Shown here: one piece after another, positions 46,486 to 55,481 of the stretch | How the letters are laid out: each line of letters starts with the position of its first letter | Position numbering within the stretch: position 1 is the stretch's first letter | Source of the DNA: Castellaniella ginsengisoli | GTDB lineage: Bacteria > Pseudomonadota > Gammaproteobacteria > Burkholderiales > Burkholderiaceae_B | Length of the DNA: 64,000 nucleotides | Strand: one strand, 5' to 3' | Assembly (NCBI RefSeq): GCF_039523235.1 | Contig: NZ_BAAAEX010000009.1 | Position numbers and translations under genes: made by a program | The notes under the pieces: generated by a model | What the model saw: the letters and a program-made list of their open reading frames with translations, nothing else | The model's database searches: none | What the model was told of the DNA's origin: nothing

Positions 46486-47280
46486 TCAGGTCTTGGCGGC
46501 CTGGGCCTGCCCCCCTGCGGGCTGCCAGACCAGCAGGCGGCGTTCCACCAGGGATACCAGCCCGTCCAGCAGCAGGGCGAAGATCGTCAGCACGACGATG
46601 CCGGCGAACACGGTATTCACGTCCAGGGTGCCCTCGGCCTGCAGGATCAGGTAGCCGACCCCGGCCGCCGAGCCCAGGTATTCGCCCACCACCGCACCGA
46701 CGAAGGCCAGCCCCACGGAGGTGTGCAGGCTGGAAAACACCCAACTGGTGGCCGAGGGGATGTACACATGGCGCAACAACTGGCGACGGGAGGCGCCCAG
46801 CATTCGGGCGTTGTCGAGCAGGGTCGGGCTGACCTCGCGCACGCCGCGGTAGACGTTGAAGAAAACGATGAAGAACACCAGCGTCACGGCCAGCGCCACC
46901 TTGGACCAGATGCCCAGGCCGAACCACATGCCGAAGATCGGCGCCAGGATGACGCGGGGCATGGAGTTGGCCGCCGTGATGTAGGGCTCGAGCAGCGCGC
47001 TGGCGCTGCGCGACAGCCCCAGCCACAGGCCGAAGCCCAGGCCGCCGATGGTGCCGATGACGAAGGCCAGCATCGTCTCCGACAGCGTGATCCACAGGTG
47101 ACGGTAGATGTTGGCGTCGGTCACGAACCAGGCCCAGACGACCTGGGCCACGTCCAGCGGCCGGCCGAAAAAGAACGCGACATTGCGGTTCAGCGAAGCC
47201 CAGTGCCAGACCAGCAGGAGAGCGGCCAGCAGCCCCAACTGCAGCACGCGGAGCACGGGTTTGGACAGATCGGATTTCAT
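46486..47280 (-). CDS. NitT/TauT/SsuC-like ABC transporter permease
   Basis: A 264-aa binding-protein-dependent permease with about six helices. The EAA loop is DNARMLGASRRQLLRHVYIPSA, followed by GLAFVGAVVGEYLGS, typical of nitrate/sulfonate/taurine-type importers. It is last in the operon of binding protein, ATPase and permease; 72 bp separate it from the ATPase. Confidence 0.9.
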   Translation of the reverse strand: MKSDLSKPVLRVLQLGLLAALLLVWHWASLNRNVAFFFGRPLDVAQVVWAWFVTDANIYRHLWITLSETMLAFVIGTIGGLGFGLWLGLSRSASALLEPYITAANSMPRVILAPIFGMWFGLGIWSKVALAVTLVFFIVFFNVYRGVREVSPTLLDNARMLGASRRQLLRHVYIPSATSWVFSSLHTSVGLAFVGAVVGEYLGSAAGVGYLILQAEGTLDVNTVFAGIVVLTIFALLLDGLVSLVERRLLVWQPAGGQAQAAKT

Positions 47281-47352
47281 CGTTGCGAACGCTCCGGAAG
47301 AAGACGCGGATCGGAAAACGAAGGCGCCAGCGCATGAGGCATGGCGGTGGGC

Positions 47353-48192
47353 TCAGGCGCGCCGCTGCCGTTCATAGCCTTTCAAGACTTCATCGCGCAG
47401 CACCGCCCAGATGGCCTGGTGCAATTCGACGAAACGGGGCTGCACGCGGACCTCCGCCACGTCTCTCGGGCGCGGGATGTCGATGACGAATTCCCCGATC
47501 GGCCGGGTTTCGGGGCCGGCCGACAGCACCACGACGCGATCGCTCATGGCGATGGCCTCGTCCAGATCGTGAGTGATGAACAGCACCGCCTTGCGCCGGT
47601 CCATCCACAGATCCAGGACTTCGTTCTCCATCAACTGGCGGGTCTGGACGTCGAGCGCCGAGAAAGGCTCATCCATCAGGATGAGATCGGGATCGCGGAT
47701 CAGGGTCTGGGCCAGCATGACGCGCTTGCGCATGCCGCCCGACATCTGGTGCGGGTAGCGGTTCTCGAAACCGCCGAGCCCGACCCGGCGCAGCCATTCG
47801 CGGCTGCGTTCGGCGGTTTCGGCGGCGGGCACCCCGGCGAATTCCAACCCGGCGGAGACGTTGGCCTGGGCATTGCGCCAGGGCATCAGCGCTTCACCCT
47901 GGAACATGTAGCCGGCGCGCGCATTGACGCCTTGCAGCGCCTCGCCGAACACCCGGACTTGCCCGGACGTGGGGCGCAGCAACCCCGCCGCCATGTTCAG
48001 CAAAGTGGATTTGCCGCAGCCCGTGGGGCCCACGACCGAGACGAACTCGCCCGGCGCCACGGCCAGGGAAGCCTCGCGCATGGCTGTGTACGGCGAACCG
48101 TCGGGCGACGTGAAGGTGCAGGTGACCTGATCGAGCAGCAGGGCGGGACGGACCGCCCCGCCCCCGGACGGACTTGCAGGCTGCTCAGGCAT
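47353..48192 (-). CDS. NitT/TauT/SsuB-like ABC transporter ATPase
   Basis: A 279-aa ATPase: Walker A GPTGCGKST, signature MSGGMRKRVMLAQ, Walker B LILMDEPFSALD and the H-loop THDLDEAI. Start MPEQPASP at 48192 gives an 8-bp overlap with the binding-protein stop. Partner of the permease and binding protein of the same operon. Confidence 0.92.
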   Translation of the reverse strand: MPEQPASPSGGGAVRPALLLDQVTCTFTSPDGSPYTAMREASLAVAPGEFVSVVGPTGCGKSTLLNMAAGLLRPTSGQVRVFGEALQGVNARAGYMFQGEALMPWRNAQANVSAGLEFAGVPAAETAERSREWLRRVGLGGFENRYPHQMSGGMRKRVMLAQTLIRDPDLILMDEPFSALDVQTRQLMENEVLDLWMDRRKAVLFITHDLDEAIAMSDRVVVLSAGPETRPIGEFVIDIPRPRDVAEVRVQPRFVELHQAIWAVLRDEVLKGYERQRRA

Positions 48193-49237
48193 GGGGATAT
48201 TTCTGATTGGCCTTGGCGGCAAACTGGTTGGTCCAGATGCGGGAGACGTCGATCGCCGTGCGATCGAAATGAGGCACAAAGCCAGCCAGTGCGTTGAGCG
48301 CCGTCTGCGGGCCGTCTTCCGGCACCAGGCCATCGGGCGACAAAGCCTCGCGGTTGCCCTGGAGCGCCAATTTGTAGAGCTCGGGATCGCCCAGCAGGTA
48401 GGATTCCGGCACCAGCTTGGCGATGTCGTCGGCCGATGCGGCCTGGATCCATTTGTCAGCCCGCACGATGGCGTTGGCCAGCGCCTGGGTGGTATACGGG
48501 TTGGCGTCGATGAAGGCCTGGGCGGTATACAGGCAGCCCGCCGGCATGCTGCCGCCGAAGATCTTCTGCGCATCGGCCAGAGTGCGGGTGTCGGCGATGA
48601 TGCGGATGGCGTCTTCCTTGACCAGCGTGCTGATGACGGGGTCCAGGTTGGCGATGGCGTCGATCTGCCCCGAGCGCAGGGCCGTGATCGCCCCGGCGCC
48701 CGCGCCGACGCCGATGAAGGACACGTCGGCGGGCTTGAGCCCGTGCTGCGCCAGGAAGAAGCTGGCCATCATGTTGGTCGAGGAACCCGGCGCCGTGACG
48801 CCGATCTTCTTGCCCTTCAGGTCGGCGGGCGATTGGTAGCCCGCCAGGGTTTTTTTCGAGACCCCCAGCACAATCATGGGCGCCCGCCCCTGCAGGGCGA
48901 AGCAGCGGTAGAACTGGCCCTTGGCCTGCAGATTGATGGTGTGCTCGAAGGCACCGGAGACGACGTCGGCGCTGCCGCCCACCACGGCTTGCAGCGCCTT
49001 GGACCCGCCCGCGAAATCGGCAATCGTGACGTCCAGGCCCTCGTCCTTGAAGTAGCGCTTCTGGTGCGCCACCGACAGCGGCAGGTAATAGATCAGCGCC
49101 TGGCCCCCGACGGCGATGGTCACGGCCTGTTTTTCGGGCGCGGCGGCGGCCGCTTGCGCGAAGGACAGGCCGGGCGCGGCGCCCAGCAATCCCGCAGCGC
49201 CGGCGGTCTTGAGCAATTCACGACGTGAAATCGACAT
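48185..49237 (-). CDS. Periplasmic binding protein of NitT/TauT/SsuA type (Tat-exported)
   Basis: A 350-aa protein with a twin-arginine signal (SRRELLKTAGAAGLL, cleavage near SFAQA) and the NMT1/SsuA-like domain (GKKIGVTAPGSSTNMMASFFL). Such proteins bind sulfonates, taurine, nitrate, thiamin precursors or similar small ligands; this one's ligand is not readable. First gene of the importer operon. Confidence 0.88.
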   Translation of the reverse strand: MSISRRELLKTAGAAGLLGAAPGLSFAQAAAAAPEKQAVTIAVGGQALIYYLPLSVAHQKRYFKDEGLDVTIADFAGGSKALQAVVGGSADVVSGAFEHTINLQAKGQFYRCFALQGRAPMIVLGVSKKTLAGYQSPADLKGKKIGVTAPGSSTNMMASFFLAQHGLKPADVSFIGVGAGAGAITALRSGQIDAIANLDPVISTLVKEDAIRIIADTRTLADAQKIFGGSMPAGCLYTAQAFIDANPYTTQALANAIVRADKWIQAASADDIAKLVPESYLLGDPELYKLALQGNREALSPDGLVPEDGPQTALNALAGFVPHFDRTAIDVSRIWTNQFAAKANQKYPHA

Positions 49238-49380
49238 GATGGCGGATCTCCCTGGTGGTCATGCTGCGTTTGAAGTTTCGATCATAGCGCAGTGATGCCG
49301 CCCGGCCTACGGGAGTGCAACCGCCATGGCGCGCGCCGTGATGTGGCGCTCAGTTGGTCGTCACCCAGTTGGGCCGGCGC

Positions 49381-49989
49381 TCAGTTGGGCCGGCGCTCGA
49401 GCAGCGCCCAGGCGATCGTGCCGGCGTCCACGTATTCCAGCTCGCTGCCGCTGGGCACGCCCCGGGCCAGCCGGGTGACCTTGACGCCGCATTCGCGCAG
49501 CATCTCGGCCAGGTAATAGGCCGTGGTCTCGCCTTCGGCGGTGAAATTGGTGGCCAGGATGACCTCGCGGACCCGCCCATCCCGGACCCGGTCGCGCAGG
49601 GGCGCAAAGCGGACCTGGTCGGGGCCGACGCCCTCCAGCGGCGCCAGCCGGCCCATCAGCACATAGTACAGGCCTGAATAGCCGTGGCTGGCCTCGATCA
49701 TGTTCTGATCGGCCGGCGTCTCGACCACGCACAGCACGGACGGATCCCGGTCCGGGTTTTCACAGGTGGCGCACACCGGAGTCTGGGAAAAGGAATTGCA
49801 GCGCTCGCAATGGCACAGCCCGCTCACCGCCTCACGCAGCGCATCGCCCAGGCGCAAAGCGCCATCCGGATCATGCTGCAGCAGGTGATAGGCCATGCGC
49901 CGGGCCGTGCGCACCCCCACCCCGGGCAACTGTCTCAAGGCATCGATCAGGGCGCGCAGGGGTTCCGGTTCGGGCAGACCGGCGGCCAT
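49381..49989 (-). CDS. recR: Recombination protein RecR
   Basis: A 202-aa RecFOR-pathway factor. HhH region LPGVGVRTARRMAYHLL, C4 zinc finger CHCERCNSFSQTPVCATCENP and Toprim domain (VVETPADQNMIEAS) are intact. An imperfect duplication of GTTGGGCCGGCGCTC surrounds the stop codon at 49381, so the very C-terminus may vary. It starts 1 bp after ybaB. Confidence 0.96.
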   Translation of the reverse strand: MAAGLPEPEPLRALIDALRQLPGVGVRTARRMAYHLLQHDPDGALRLGDALREAVSGLCHCERCNSFSQTPVCATCENPDRDPSVLCVVETPADQNMIEASHGYSGLYYVLMGRLAPLEGVGPDQVRFAPLRDRVRDGRVREVILATNFTAEGETTAYYLAEMLRECGVKVTRLARGVPSGSELEYVDAGTIAWALLERRPN

Positions 49990-49990
49990 C

Positions 49991-50317
49991 TCAGAACGGC
50001 AGTTTCATGCCCGGCGGCAGGGACAGGCCAGCCGTCACGGCGGACATTTTTTCCTGGGCGGTGGCTTCGGCCTTGCGCTGGGCGTCGTTGAAGGCCGCCG
50101 CAACCAGATCCTCGATCATGTCGCGGTCGTCGTCGAACAGCGAAGGATCGATGGCCACGCGCTTGACGTCGTACTTGCAGCTCATGGTCACCTTGACCAG
50201 GCCGCCGCCCGCAGCGCCCTCGACCATCAGGTCGGCCAGGGCGTCCTGGGCCTTTTTCATGTTTTCCTGCATCTGCTGGGCCTGGCGCATCAGCCCGGCG
50301 ATCTGACCTTTCATCAT
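49991..50317 (-). CDS. ybaB: Nucleoid-associated protein YbaB/EbfC
   Basis: A 108-aa DNA-binding protein with MKGQIAGLMRQAQQMQENMKKAQ at its start and the KRVAIDPSLFDDDRDMIEDLV helix. Two consecutive ATGs exist (50317 and 50314). Conserved order dnaX-ybaB-recR supports the identity. Confidence 0.95.
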   Translation of the reverse strand: MMKGQIAGLMRQAQQMQENMKKAQDALADLMVEGAAGGGLVKVTMSCKYDVKRVAIDPSLFDDDRDMIEDLVAAAFNDAQRKAEATAQEKMSAVTAGLSLPPGMKLPF

Positions 50318-50357
50318 GGCAGTGTCCTGGTTCGAAGGGTTCAAGCAAAGAGTGCGA

Positions 50358-52325
50358 CTATACCGCAGGCGGAGCAGCGGACGGGCGGATCGAACCCGGC
50401 ACGACGCGGGCGGCGAAGCGCTGCGCCAGCGTGCGGACGAGTTCGTCCTGCTCGACCGCCTGCTCGGCGGCCTGCTGGCGCTGGGCGCGTTCGGCCTGAT
50501 CGACGGCATGGGCGGTATCGTCGCCCGTAACGCCATATTCGACGTCCAGGCGCAAAGCCCGGCCGAAGTATTCGGACAGGATCGTCCGCAAACGATCATG
50601 GCCGCCGCCGTCCGCATACGTGTGGATGGCGACCCGCAGCCGGATCCGGTGATCGTCGCCGGAGAGCCATTCGCTGTTCAGCGCCAGCGCCTGCGCGGCG
50701 CCCCCGACCGGCAGGCCCGCAGCCACCGCCGGCCAGTCCTGCGCCGTCATCCGGCCCGGATCGGGCGTTTCGGGCCGGGAGGCGGAAGGCTCCGCGGACA
50801 GGCCGGCAATGACCCCGGACGCGTCAGGATCCAGCCCCAGGTCGCCCAGTGAAGCGGCGGCGTCGAAAGGCTCGGCCAGGTCGTCGGGCACCGCATCGGT
50901 CCAGTCGTCCGAGGCGGACGCGGCCTCGTCGGGCGGCGCCGGCGGGGCGGGATCGGGATCGGGGATCGGATCGCGGTCGGGCGCGGGATCCGGATCGGGG
51001 GCGGGAACCGGCGGCCGGGGAGAAGCCGCCGAAACCGCCTCAGGGGCCGCCGGTTCTCCGGCGGCTTGGACGGGCCCGGGCACAGCCGGCGCGGCGACCG
51101 CCGGGGGTTCGGGCGCAGACTCCCAGGCAGGCGGTTCGGCCTTGAGGGCGGCATCGGGCGCAGTCTCGGGGGCCGCCTGGACCGATTCCGCCGGCGCCGC
51201 CTGGAGCGCCGGCGGCGGCGCCATCGTCACGGGCGGCACGCGGCCTTCCGGCAACAAGGCCAGCATGCGCAGGCAAGCCATGACAAAGCCCGCCTGCTCG
51301 TCGGGCGCCAGGGCCAGTTCTTGGCGGCTATGCACCGCCACGGCATAGAACAGTTGCACGTCGTCCGGCGTCAGAGCGCCGGCCAGTTCGGTGACGGCTT
51401 CCGCCAGGGGGTCGTCGGCCTGGGCATGGCCCAGGCGCTGGGCGATGGCCACCCGCGACAGCAGCACGGCCAAGTCGCCCAGGGCCGCCTGGAACGACAG
51501 GCCGCGGGCGGCCAGATCGTCGGCCACGGCCAGGATGGCGGGCGCATCGGCCGCCGCGAGGGCGCGCAACAGGCTCAGCAAATGGTGCTGGTCCAGCGTG
51601 CCGAGCATCTCGCCCACGGCGGCGGCCGTCAGGTCGCCCGCCGAAAAGGAAATGGCCTGGTCCGTCAGGGACAGCGCGTCGCGCATCGAGCCGGCCGCCG
51701 CCTGGGCGATCAGGCGCAAGCCGCGAGGATCCGCGGGGACGGATTCCCGGGCCAGGATATCCTGGAGGTGATCGACGATGGCGGGCACCGTCATCTGCTT
51801 CAGGTTGAACTGCAGGCAGCGCGACAGCACCGTCACCGGGATTTTCTGCGGATCGGTGGTCGCGAGGATGAACTTGACGTGCTCGGGCGGCTCTTCGAGC
51901 GTCTTGAGCATGGCGTTGAAGGCGTGCCCGGTCAGCATGTGGACTTCGTCGATCATGTAGACCTTGAAGCGGCCGGACGACGGTGCGTAGACGGCCTGCT
52001 CCAGCAACTGGGTCATTTCATCGACGCCCCGGTTGGAAGCGGCGTCGAGCTCGATGTAATCCACGTAGCGGCCCGCGTCGATTTCCGTGCAGGCCTGGCA
52101 CTGGCCGCAGGGCGTGGCGGTGACGCCCTGGATGCAATTCAGGGACTTGGCGAGGATGCGCGACAGCGTGGTCTTGCCTACGCCGCGCGTGCCGGTGAAC
52201 AGCCAGGCATGATGCAGCCGGCCGGACGACAACGCGTGGGTCAGGGCACGTACCACGTGATCCTGGCCAATCAGCGTATCGAATGAACGGGGGCGCCACT
52301 TGCGCGCCAAGACGAGATAGCTCAT
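50358..52325 (-). CDS. dnaX: DNA polymerase III subunits tau/gamma
   Basis: A 655-aa clamp-loader ATPase; start MSYLVLARKWRPRSFD at 52325. Walker A GTRGVGKTT near residue 45, zinc site CGQCQACTEIDAGRYVD near 79 (with the upstream Cys), DEVHML (Walker B) and sensor residues are intact. After about residue 390 comes a long Pro/Ala/Asp-rich linker with many DPDP/PAP repeats, then the C-terminal polymerase-binding domain. It lies immediately downstream of ffs. Confidence 0.96.
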   Translation of the reverse strand: MSYLVLARKWRPRSFDTLIGQDHVVRALTHALSSGRLHHAWLFTGTRGVGKTTLSRILAKSLNCIQGVTATPCGQCQACTEIDAGRYVDYIELDAASNRGVDEMTQLLEQAVYAPSSGRFKVYMIDEVHMLTGHAFNAMLKTLEEPPEHVKFILATTDPQKIPVTVLSRCLQFNLKQMTVPAIVDHLQDILARESVPADPRGLRLIAQAAAGSMRDALSLTDQAISFSAGDLTAAAVGEMLGTLDQHHLLSLLRALAAADAPAILAVADDLAARGLSFQAALGDLAVLLSRVAIAQRLGHAQADDPLAEAVTELAGALTPDDVQLFYAVAVHSRQELALAPDEQAGFVMACLRMLALLPEGRVPPVTMAPPPALQAAPAESVQAAPETAPDAALKAEPPAWESAPEPPAVAAPAVPGPVQAAGEPAAPEAVSAASPRPPVPAPDPDPAPDRDPIPDPDPAPPAPPDEAASASDDWTDAVPDDLAEPFDAAASLGDLGLDPDASGVIAGLSAEPSASRPETPDPGRMTAQDWPAVAAGLPVGGAAQALALNSEWLSGDDHRIRLRVAIHTYADGGGHDRLRTILSEYFGRALRLDVEYGVTGDDTAHAVDQAERAQRQQAAEQAVEQDELVRTLAQRFAARVVPGSIRPSAAPPAV

Positions 52326-52352
52326 AGGCCGCCCTGGAGGGGGAAAAGGAAA

Positions 52353-52447
52353 GGCGAGCCTGACTTCGGCACTGGTTCCGCGCGGCTGTGGCTGCTTCGT
52401 TCCCGACCTGACCAGGTTCACCGCCGAACCATGCGAAGGGGCCCGCC
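52353..52447 (-). ncRNA. ffs: 4.5S signal recognition particle RNA
   Basis: The minus strand contains the SRP-RNA core GTGAACCTGGTCAGGTCGGG followed by AACGAAGCAGCC. The ends GGCGGGCC and GGCTCGCC pair to close the hairpin, giving about 95 nt. A TAGAAT -10 element (52454-52459) lies seven bases before the 5' end, and a T-rich run follows the 3' end. Placement before dnaX is common in this group. Confidence 0.95.
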
Positions 52448-52544
52448 TCTGGAATTCTAACAGGCTTTCAAGCGGCCATCAGATCCCCCCGGCGGGCCGG
52501 CCCGCGAGCGCCGCACCGGTTTCACGCGGCGCGGCGCCCGCCGG

Positions 52545-53459
52545 TCATTTCAGACTGGCCGCGGGCCGGATCTCGCAGCTTTCCGTCAGCGCACGCCCTC
52601 CCTCGAACCAGAACGTCAGGGGCACGGCGTCGCCCACGCGCAGTTCCGAGGCAGGCTGCTCCAGCATGACGTGATGTCCCCCCGGAGCAAATTCAAAACG
52701 CTCTCCCGGCGGCACCACGACCTGATCCGCGTGGACCATGGTCGCCATCCCATCGACCGTCTGATTCGCATGCAGCATCACTTTGCCGAAGCGCGCGGAT
52801 TGCGCGCCCACCAGCACAGCATTCCGGGCGCCCCGATTGTCGATCCTGAAATAAGCGGCCGACGGCAAGCGATTGGGCAGCGCGCGTATCCAGCAACCGG
52901 TGACCGAAACGCCCTCGGGGGCTGCGGCCGTCGAGGCATCGCCGGTATGCCCGGAGGCGTGTGGATGGTCATGCGCATGTGCATGACCGTGTTCGCCGGG
53001 CTTCGCGCCGCCGCCCGCCAGCGGGCGCACGGGCGCCTGGACTTCGACCGTTTCTTGCTTGCCGTCGGGGCTTTCGAAAGTCAGCGTCAAGGGCACATGA
53101 CCGCCCTCGCGAACGGGCGACAACAGATCGATCAGCATGATGTGATACCCGCCCGGCGCCAGCTCGACCGCCTGCCCGGCAGGCAGCGCCAGCCTCGGGA
53201 TCTGGCGCATCTTCATGACATCGCCCTCCAGAATCATGGCGTGGATTTCAACGTGCCGGGCAACCGGCGAGGCCGCCTGGACCAGCGCACGGTCCGAGCC
53301 AGAGGAAAGACGCATGAACGCGCCGGTGGCCCGCTGCTGTTCGACTGCGGCACGCACCCAGGGTTCGTGGACCACGACCTGCGCCTGGGCGGCGGAAACG
53401 ACGAACAGGAAGCACGCCTGGGCCGCAGCCAGGACGAGCGGTTTGGACATGAAAAACAT
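52545..53459 (-). CDS. Tandem PCu(A)C copper chaperone
   Basis: A 304-aa periplasmic protein with a signal peptide (cleavage near AAQA). Residues 28-150 and 182-300 are two PCu(A)C domains; each has M...H-type copper residues (VEIHAMILEGDVMKMR and MLHANQTVDGMATM) and a GGYHIMLIDL / GGHHVMLEQP motif. A His-rich linker (HGHAHAHDHPHASGH) joins them. PCu(A)C delivers Cu(I) to cytochrome oxidase with SCO1. The usual gene encodes one domain, so this is a duplication/fusion. Confidence 0.88.
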   Translation of the reverse strand: MFFMSKPLVLAAAQACFLFVVSAAQAQVVVHEPWVRAAVEQQRATGAFMRLSSGSDRALVQAASPVARHVEIHAMILEGDVMKMRQIPRLALPAGQAVELAPGGYHIMLIDLLSPVREGGHVPLTLTFESPDGKQETVEVQAPVRPLAGGGAKPGEHGHAHAHDHPHASGHTGDASTAAAPEGVSVTGCWIRALPNRLPSAAYFRIDNRGARNAVLVGAQSARFGKVMLHANQTVDGMATMVHADQVVVPPGERFEFAPGGHHVMLEQPASELRVGDAVPLTFWFEGGRALTESCEIRPAASLK

Positions 53460-53534
53460 AATGATCTCCTGGGCGACACGCCCATCCAGAAAAAGCGCGC
53501 CCGGCCCCGGGATGCCGCAGCCGGGCCGGTTCGT

Positions 53535-54143
53535 TCAACGCCGCTGCAACAGTTGGCGGATATCCGCCACGCATTCTTCGGGCGTCTGCGCATGACGCAG
53601 GCCCAGGCGCAGATGGCCGGCCTCGTCATAGACATAAGTGATCGTGGAATGGTCCATGGTGTAGGACGATCCGGTCGGGACCTTGGCGTAGAACACCTTG
53701 AAATCACGCGCCGTGCGCGCCGTCTGGTCGCGATCCCCGTACAGCCCGATGAAACCCGGGTCGAAAGCGGCGAGATAGGCCCGCAACAGCTCCGGCGTAT
53801 CGCGCTCCGGATCAATCGTGATGAACAGGACCTGAAGGCGGTCGCCGTCTTCGCCCAGCATCTTCTTGATCTCCACCGCACGGAACAAGGCGGTCGGGCA
53901 CACGTCCGGACACTGCGTGAAGCCGAAGAAGATCAGGACCACCTTGCCCTTGAAATCGGACAGGCGGTGCGGCTTGCCGTCACTGCCGTTCAATACGAAA
54001 TCGGCGCCTATCCCGGCATCCGTCAAGTCCACGCCGTAAGGTTCGTCCAGCGCCTCCAGGTCGCGGGACGAGCAGCCATAGGAAACGGCGCTGGCGGCCA
54101 GCGCCCATGAAAGAAAATGCCGACGGTTCATCGGAAGCGTCAT
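53535..54143 (-). CDS. SCO1/SenC copper-insertion protein
   Basis: A 202-aa thioredoxin-fold protein, with an N-terminal signal/lipobox-like AVSYGC. Copper site CPDVCPT near residues 77-83 and the later His in YTMDHSTITYVY match SCO proteins that assemble the CuA centre of cytochrome oxidase. It lies between the DUF2946 gene and the PCu(A)C gene in one operon. Confidence 0.9.
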   Translation of the reverse strand: MTLPMNRRHFLSWALAASAVSYGCSSRDLEALDEPYGVDLTDAGIGADFVLNGSDGKPHRLSDFKGKVVLIFFGFTQCPDVCPTALFRAVEIKKMLGEDGDRLQVLFITIDPERDTPELLRAYLAAFDPGFIGLYGDRDQTARTARDFKVFYAKVPTGSSYTMDHSTITYVYDEAGHLRLGLRHAQTPEECVADIRQLLQRR

Positions 54144-54261
54144 GAAAGACCCCCATCACTTCGTTGCACGATCACGTGGGACGGCATCGCCCTGCCTGGC
54201 GATGCCGGCACTGGAATCGCCGGCTGGCGATCGGTGCGCACACACGATCGCCAGCCGGCCC

Positions 54262-54684
54262 TCAAGCAAAAAACGAGGGAGGCGCGCGAGATCCGAGAGG
54301 GGGCCCCAGGGCGGGCAGCGGCGGCCGGGCCTGGTTGCGGGACGCCGGGACGGCGGGACGATGGACGATGTCGCCCATCAGGGCCAGGGCGGGCTGGCCG
54401 GGCAGGACCGCTTGCGACATGACGATGCCGAACGGGCAGTCCTGGCCGAAGTGATCGCCGGAAGACGAATCGGGCGGGCCGCCCCAGTCCAGCCACAGCG
54501 CGTCCGGGCCGCCGGCAGCGGCACAGAGGGTCAAAAGGGCGCGCCCCTCCTGCGCACCGGATACATCCGGCATATAGCCCGCGGGAACGACCGCCCGGGC
54601 CAGGAACGACGCCACGGTCAGGCACAGCAAAGCGTGCCGGACGATCGTGTGCCTGAGCCAGAAGAGCCGTCGGAAGGCGGACAT
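54262..54684 (-). CDS. DUF2946 family protein
   Basis: About 140 aa; start MSAFRRLFWLRHT at 54684. A hydrophobic N-terminal segment, then the family motif VPAGYMPD with a downstream CAAAGGPDALW and HFGQDCPFG (Cys pair). DUF2946 proteins are encoded with copper-related genes but have no assigned reaction. First of the three copper genes; followed by SCO1 after 118 bp. Confidence 0.72.
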   Translation of the reverse strand: MSAFRRLFWLRHTIVRHALLCLTVASFLARAVVPAGYMPDVSGAQEGRALLTLCAAAGGPDALWLDWGGPPDSSSGDHFGQDCPFGIVMSQAVLPGQPALALMGDIVHRPAVPASRNQARPPLPALGPPLGSRAPPSFFA

Positions 54685-54782
54685 GGGGCGGAGTATATAT
54701 CGCACACGCCCCGGGACGAAATCCGGCCTGCCCGGCCCTGCCTTCCCCCAGGCTGCGGACGGACGGGCTTGCGGAAATATCG

Positions 54783-55418
54783 TCAGGCGATGCCCGGGCG
54801 CGGCAACGCGACCCAACGCTGGGCCGAAGGCCGGTGCCATTGCCGATCCGCATAGTCCGCCAGCCGCCGGGGTACGGCATCGCCGCACAGCACCAGCCTG
54901 TTGAGCATGAACGCCAGGTCCATATCGGCAATGCTCCAGGCGTCGAACAACTCGCCCGCGCCTTCCGGCAGCAAGCAATCGGCCACCGCGAACAAGCGGT
55001 CGGCCGCCTGCCGGGCGGCGGCCGACAGCGGCGCGAGCGGCCGCGGGCGGCGAAACAGGTTTTCCGCCGAGCGTTCTTCCCGGATCGGCATCAGGTCGGA
55101 ACGCAGCCAGGACTGGATCTGGCGCGCCCGCGCGCGCTGCGACGCGTTCGCCGGGTACAGCGCAGTCCCCGGAAACACCTCGTCCACGTATTCCGTGATG
55201 GCGGACGATTCGGCCAGCGAAAACGCCCCATGCGTCAGGGAGGGCACCTTGCCCGTCAAGGACAGGGCAAGGTAGCCGGCCTGCCGCTGCGCCCCCTTGT
55301 CGAGATCGACCGGCGACAGTTCGAACGACACGCCCTTTTCCTCCAGGGCGACGAAGGCCGACATGGCATACGGGCTGATGAAATTCGCATCGGTGTACAA
55401 GGTAAGGGGATTCGACAT
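54783..55418 (-). CDS. Glutathione S-transferase (YfcF-like)
   Basis: A 211-aa GST with thioredoxin-fold N-domain (LTLYTDANFISPYAMSAFVALEEKG; SLTGKVPSLTHG with cis-Pro; ESSAITEYVDE) and an all-helical C-domain. YfcF proteins reduce peroxides with glutathione and protect from oxidative stress. Start has an upstream GGAGG. Downstream of a glutathionyl-hydroquinone reductase gene by 63 bp. Confidence 0.87.
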   Translation of the reverse strand: MSNPLTLYTDANFISPYAMSAFVALEEKGVSFELSPVDLDKGAQRQAGYLALSLTGKVPSLTHGAFSLAESSAITEYVDEVFPGTALYPANASQRARARQIQSWLRSDLMPIREERSAENLFRRPRPLAPLSAAARQAADRLFAVADCLLPEGAGELFDAWSIADMDLAFMLNRLVLCGDAVPRRLADYADRQWHRPSAQRWVALPRPGIA

Positions 55419-55481
55419 GCCGTGGCCTCCTGTTGCGGCGGAACCGGCCCGATGCCCATCGACCGGGCCGCTACAGGCATA

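Noticed and set aside
49361..49397. Tandem duplication at the recR stop as a mobile or regulatory repeat
   Set aside because: It is a short near-repeat over the stop codon; no flanking or inverted structure supports anything more.
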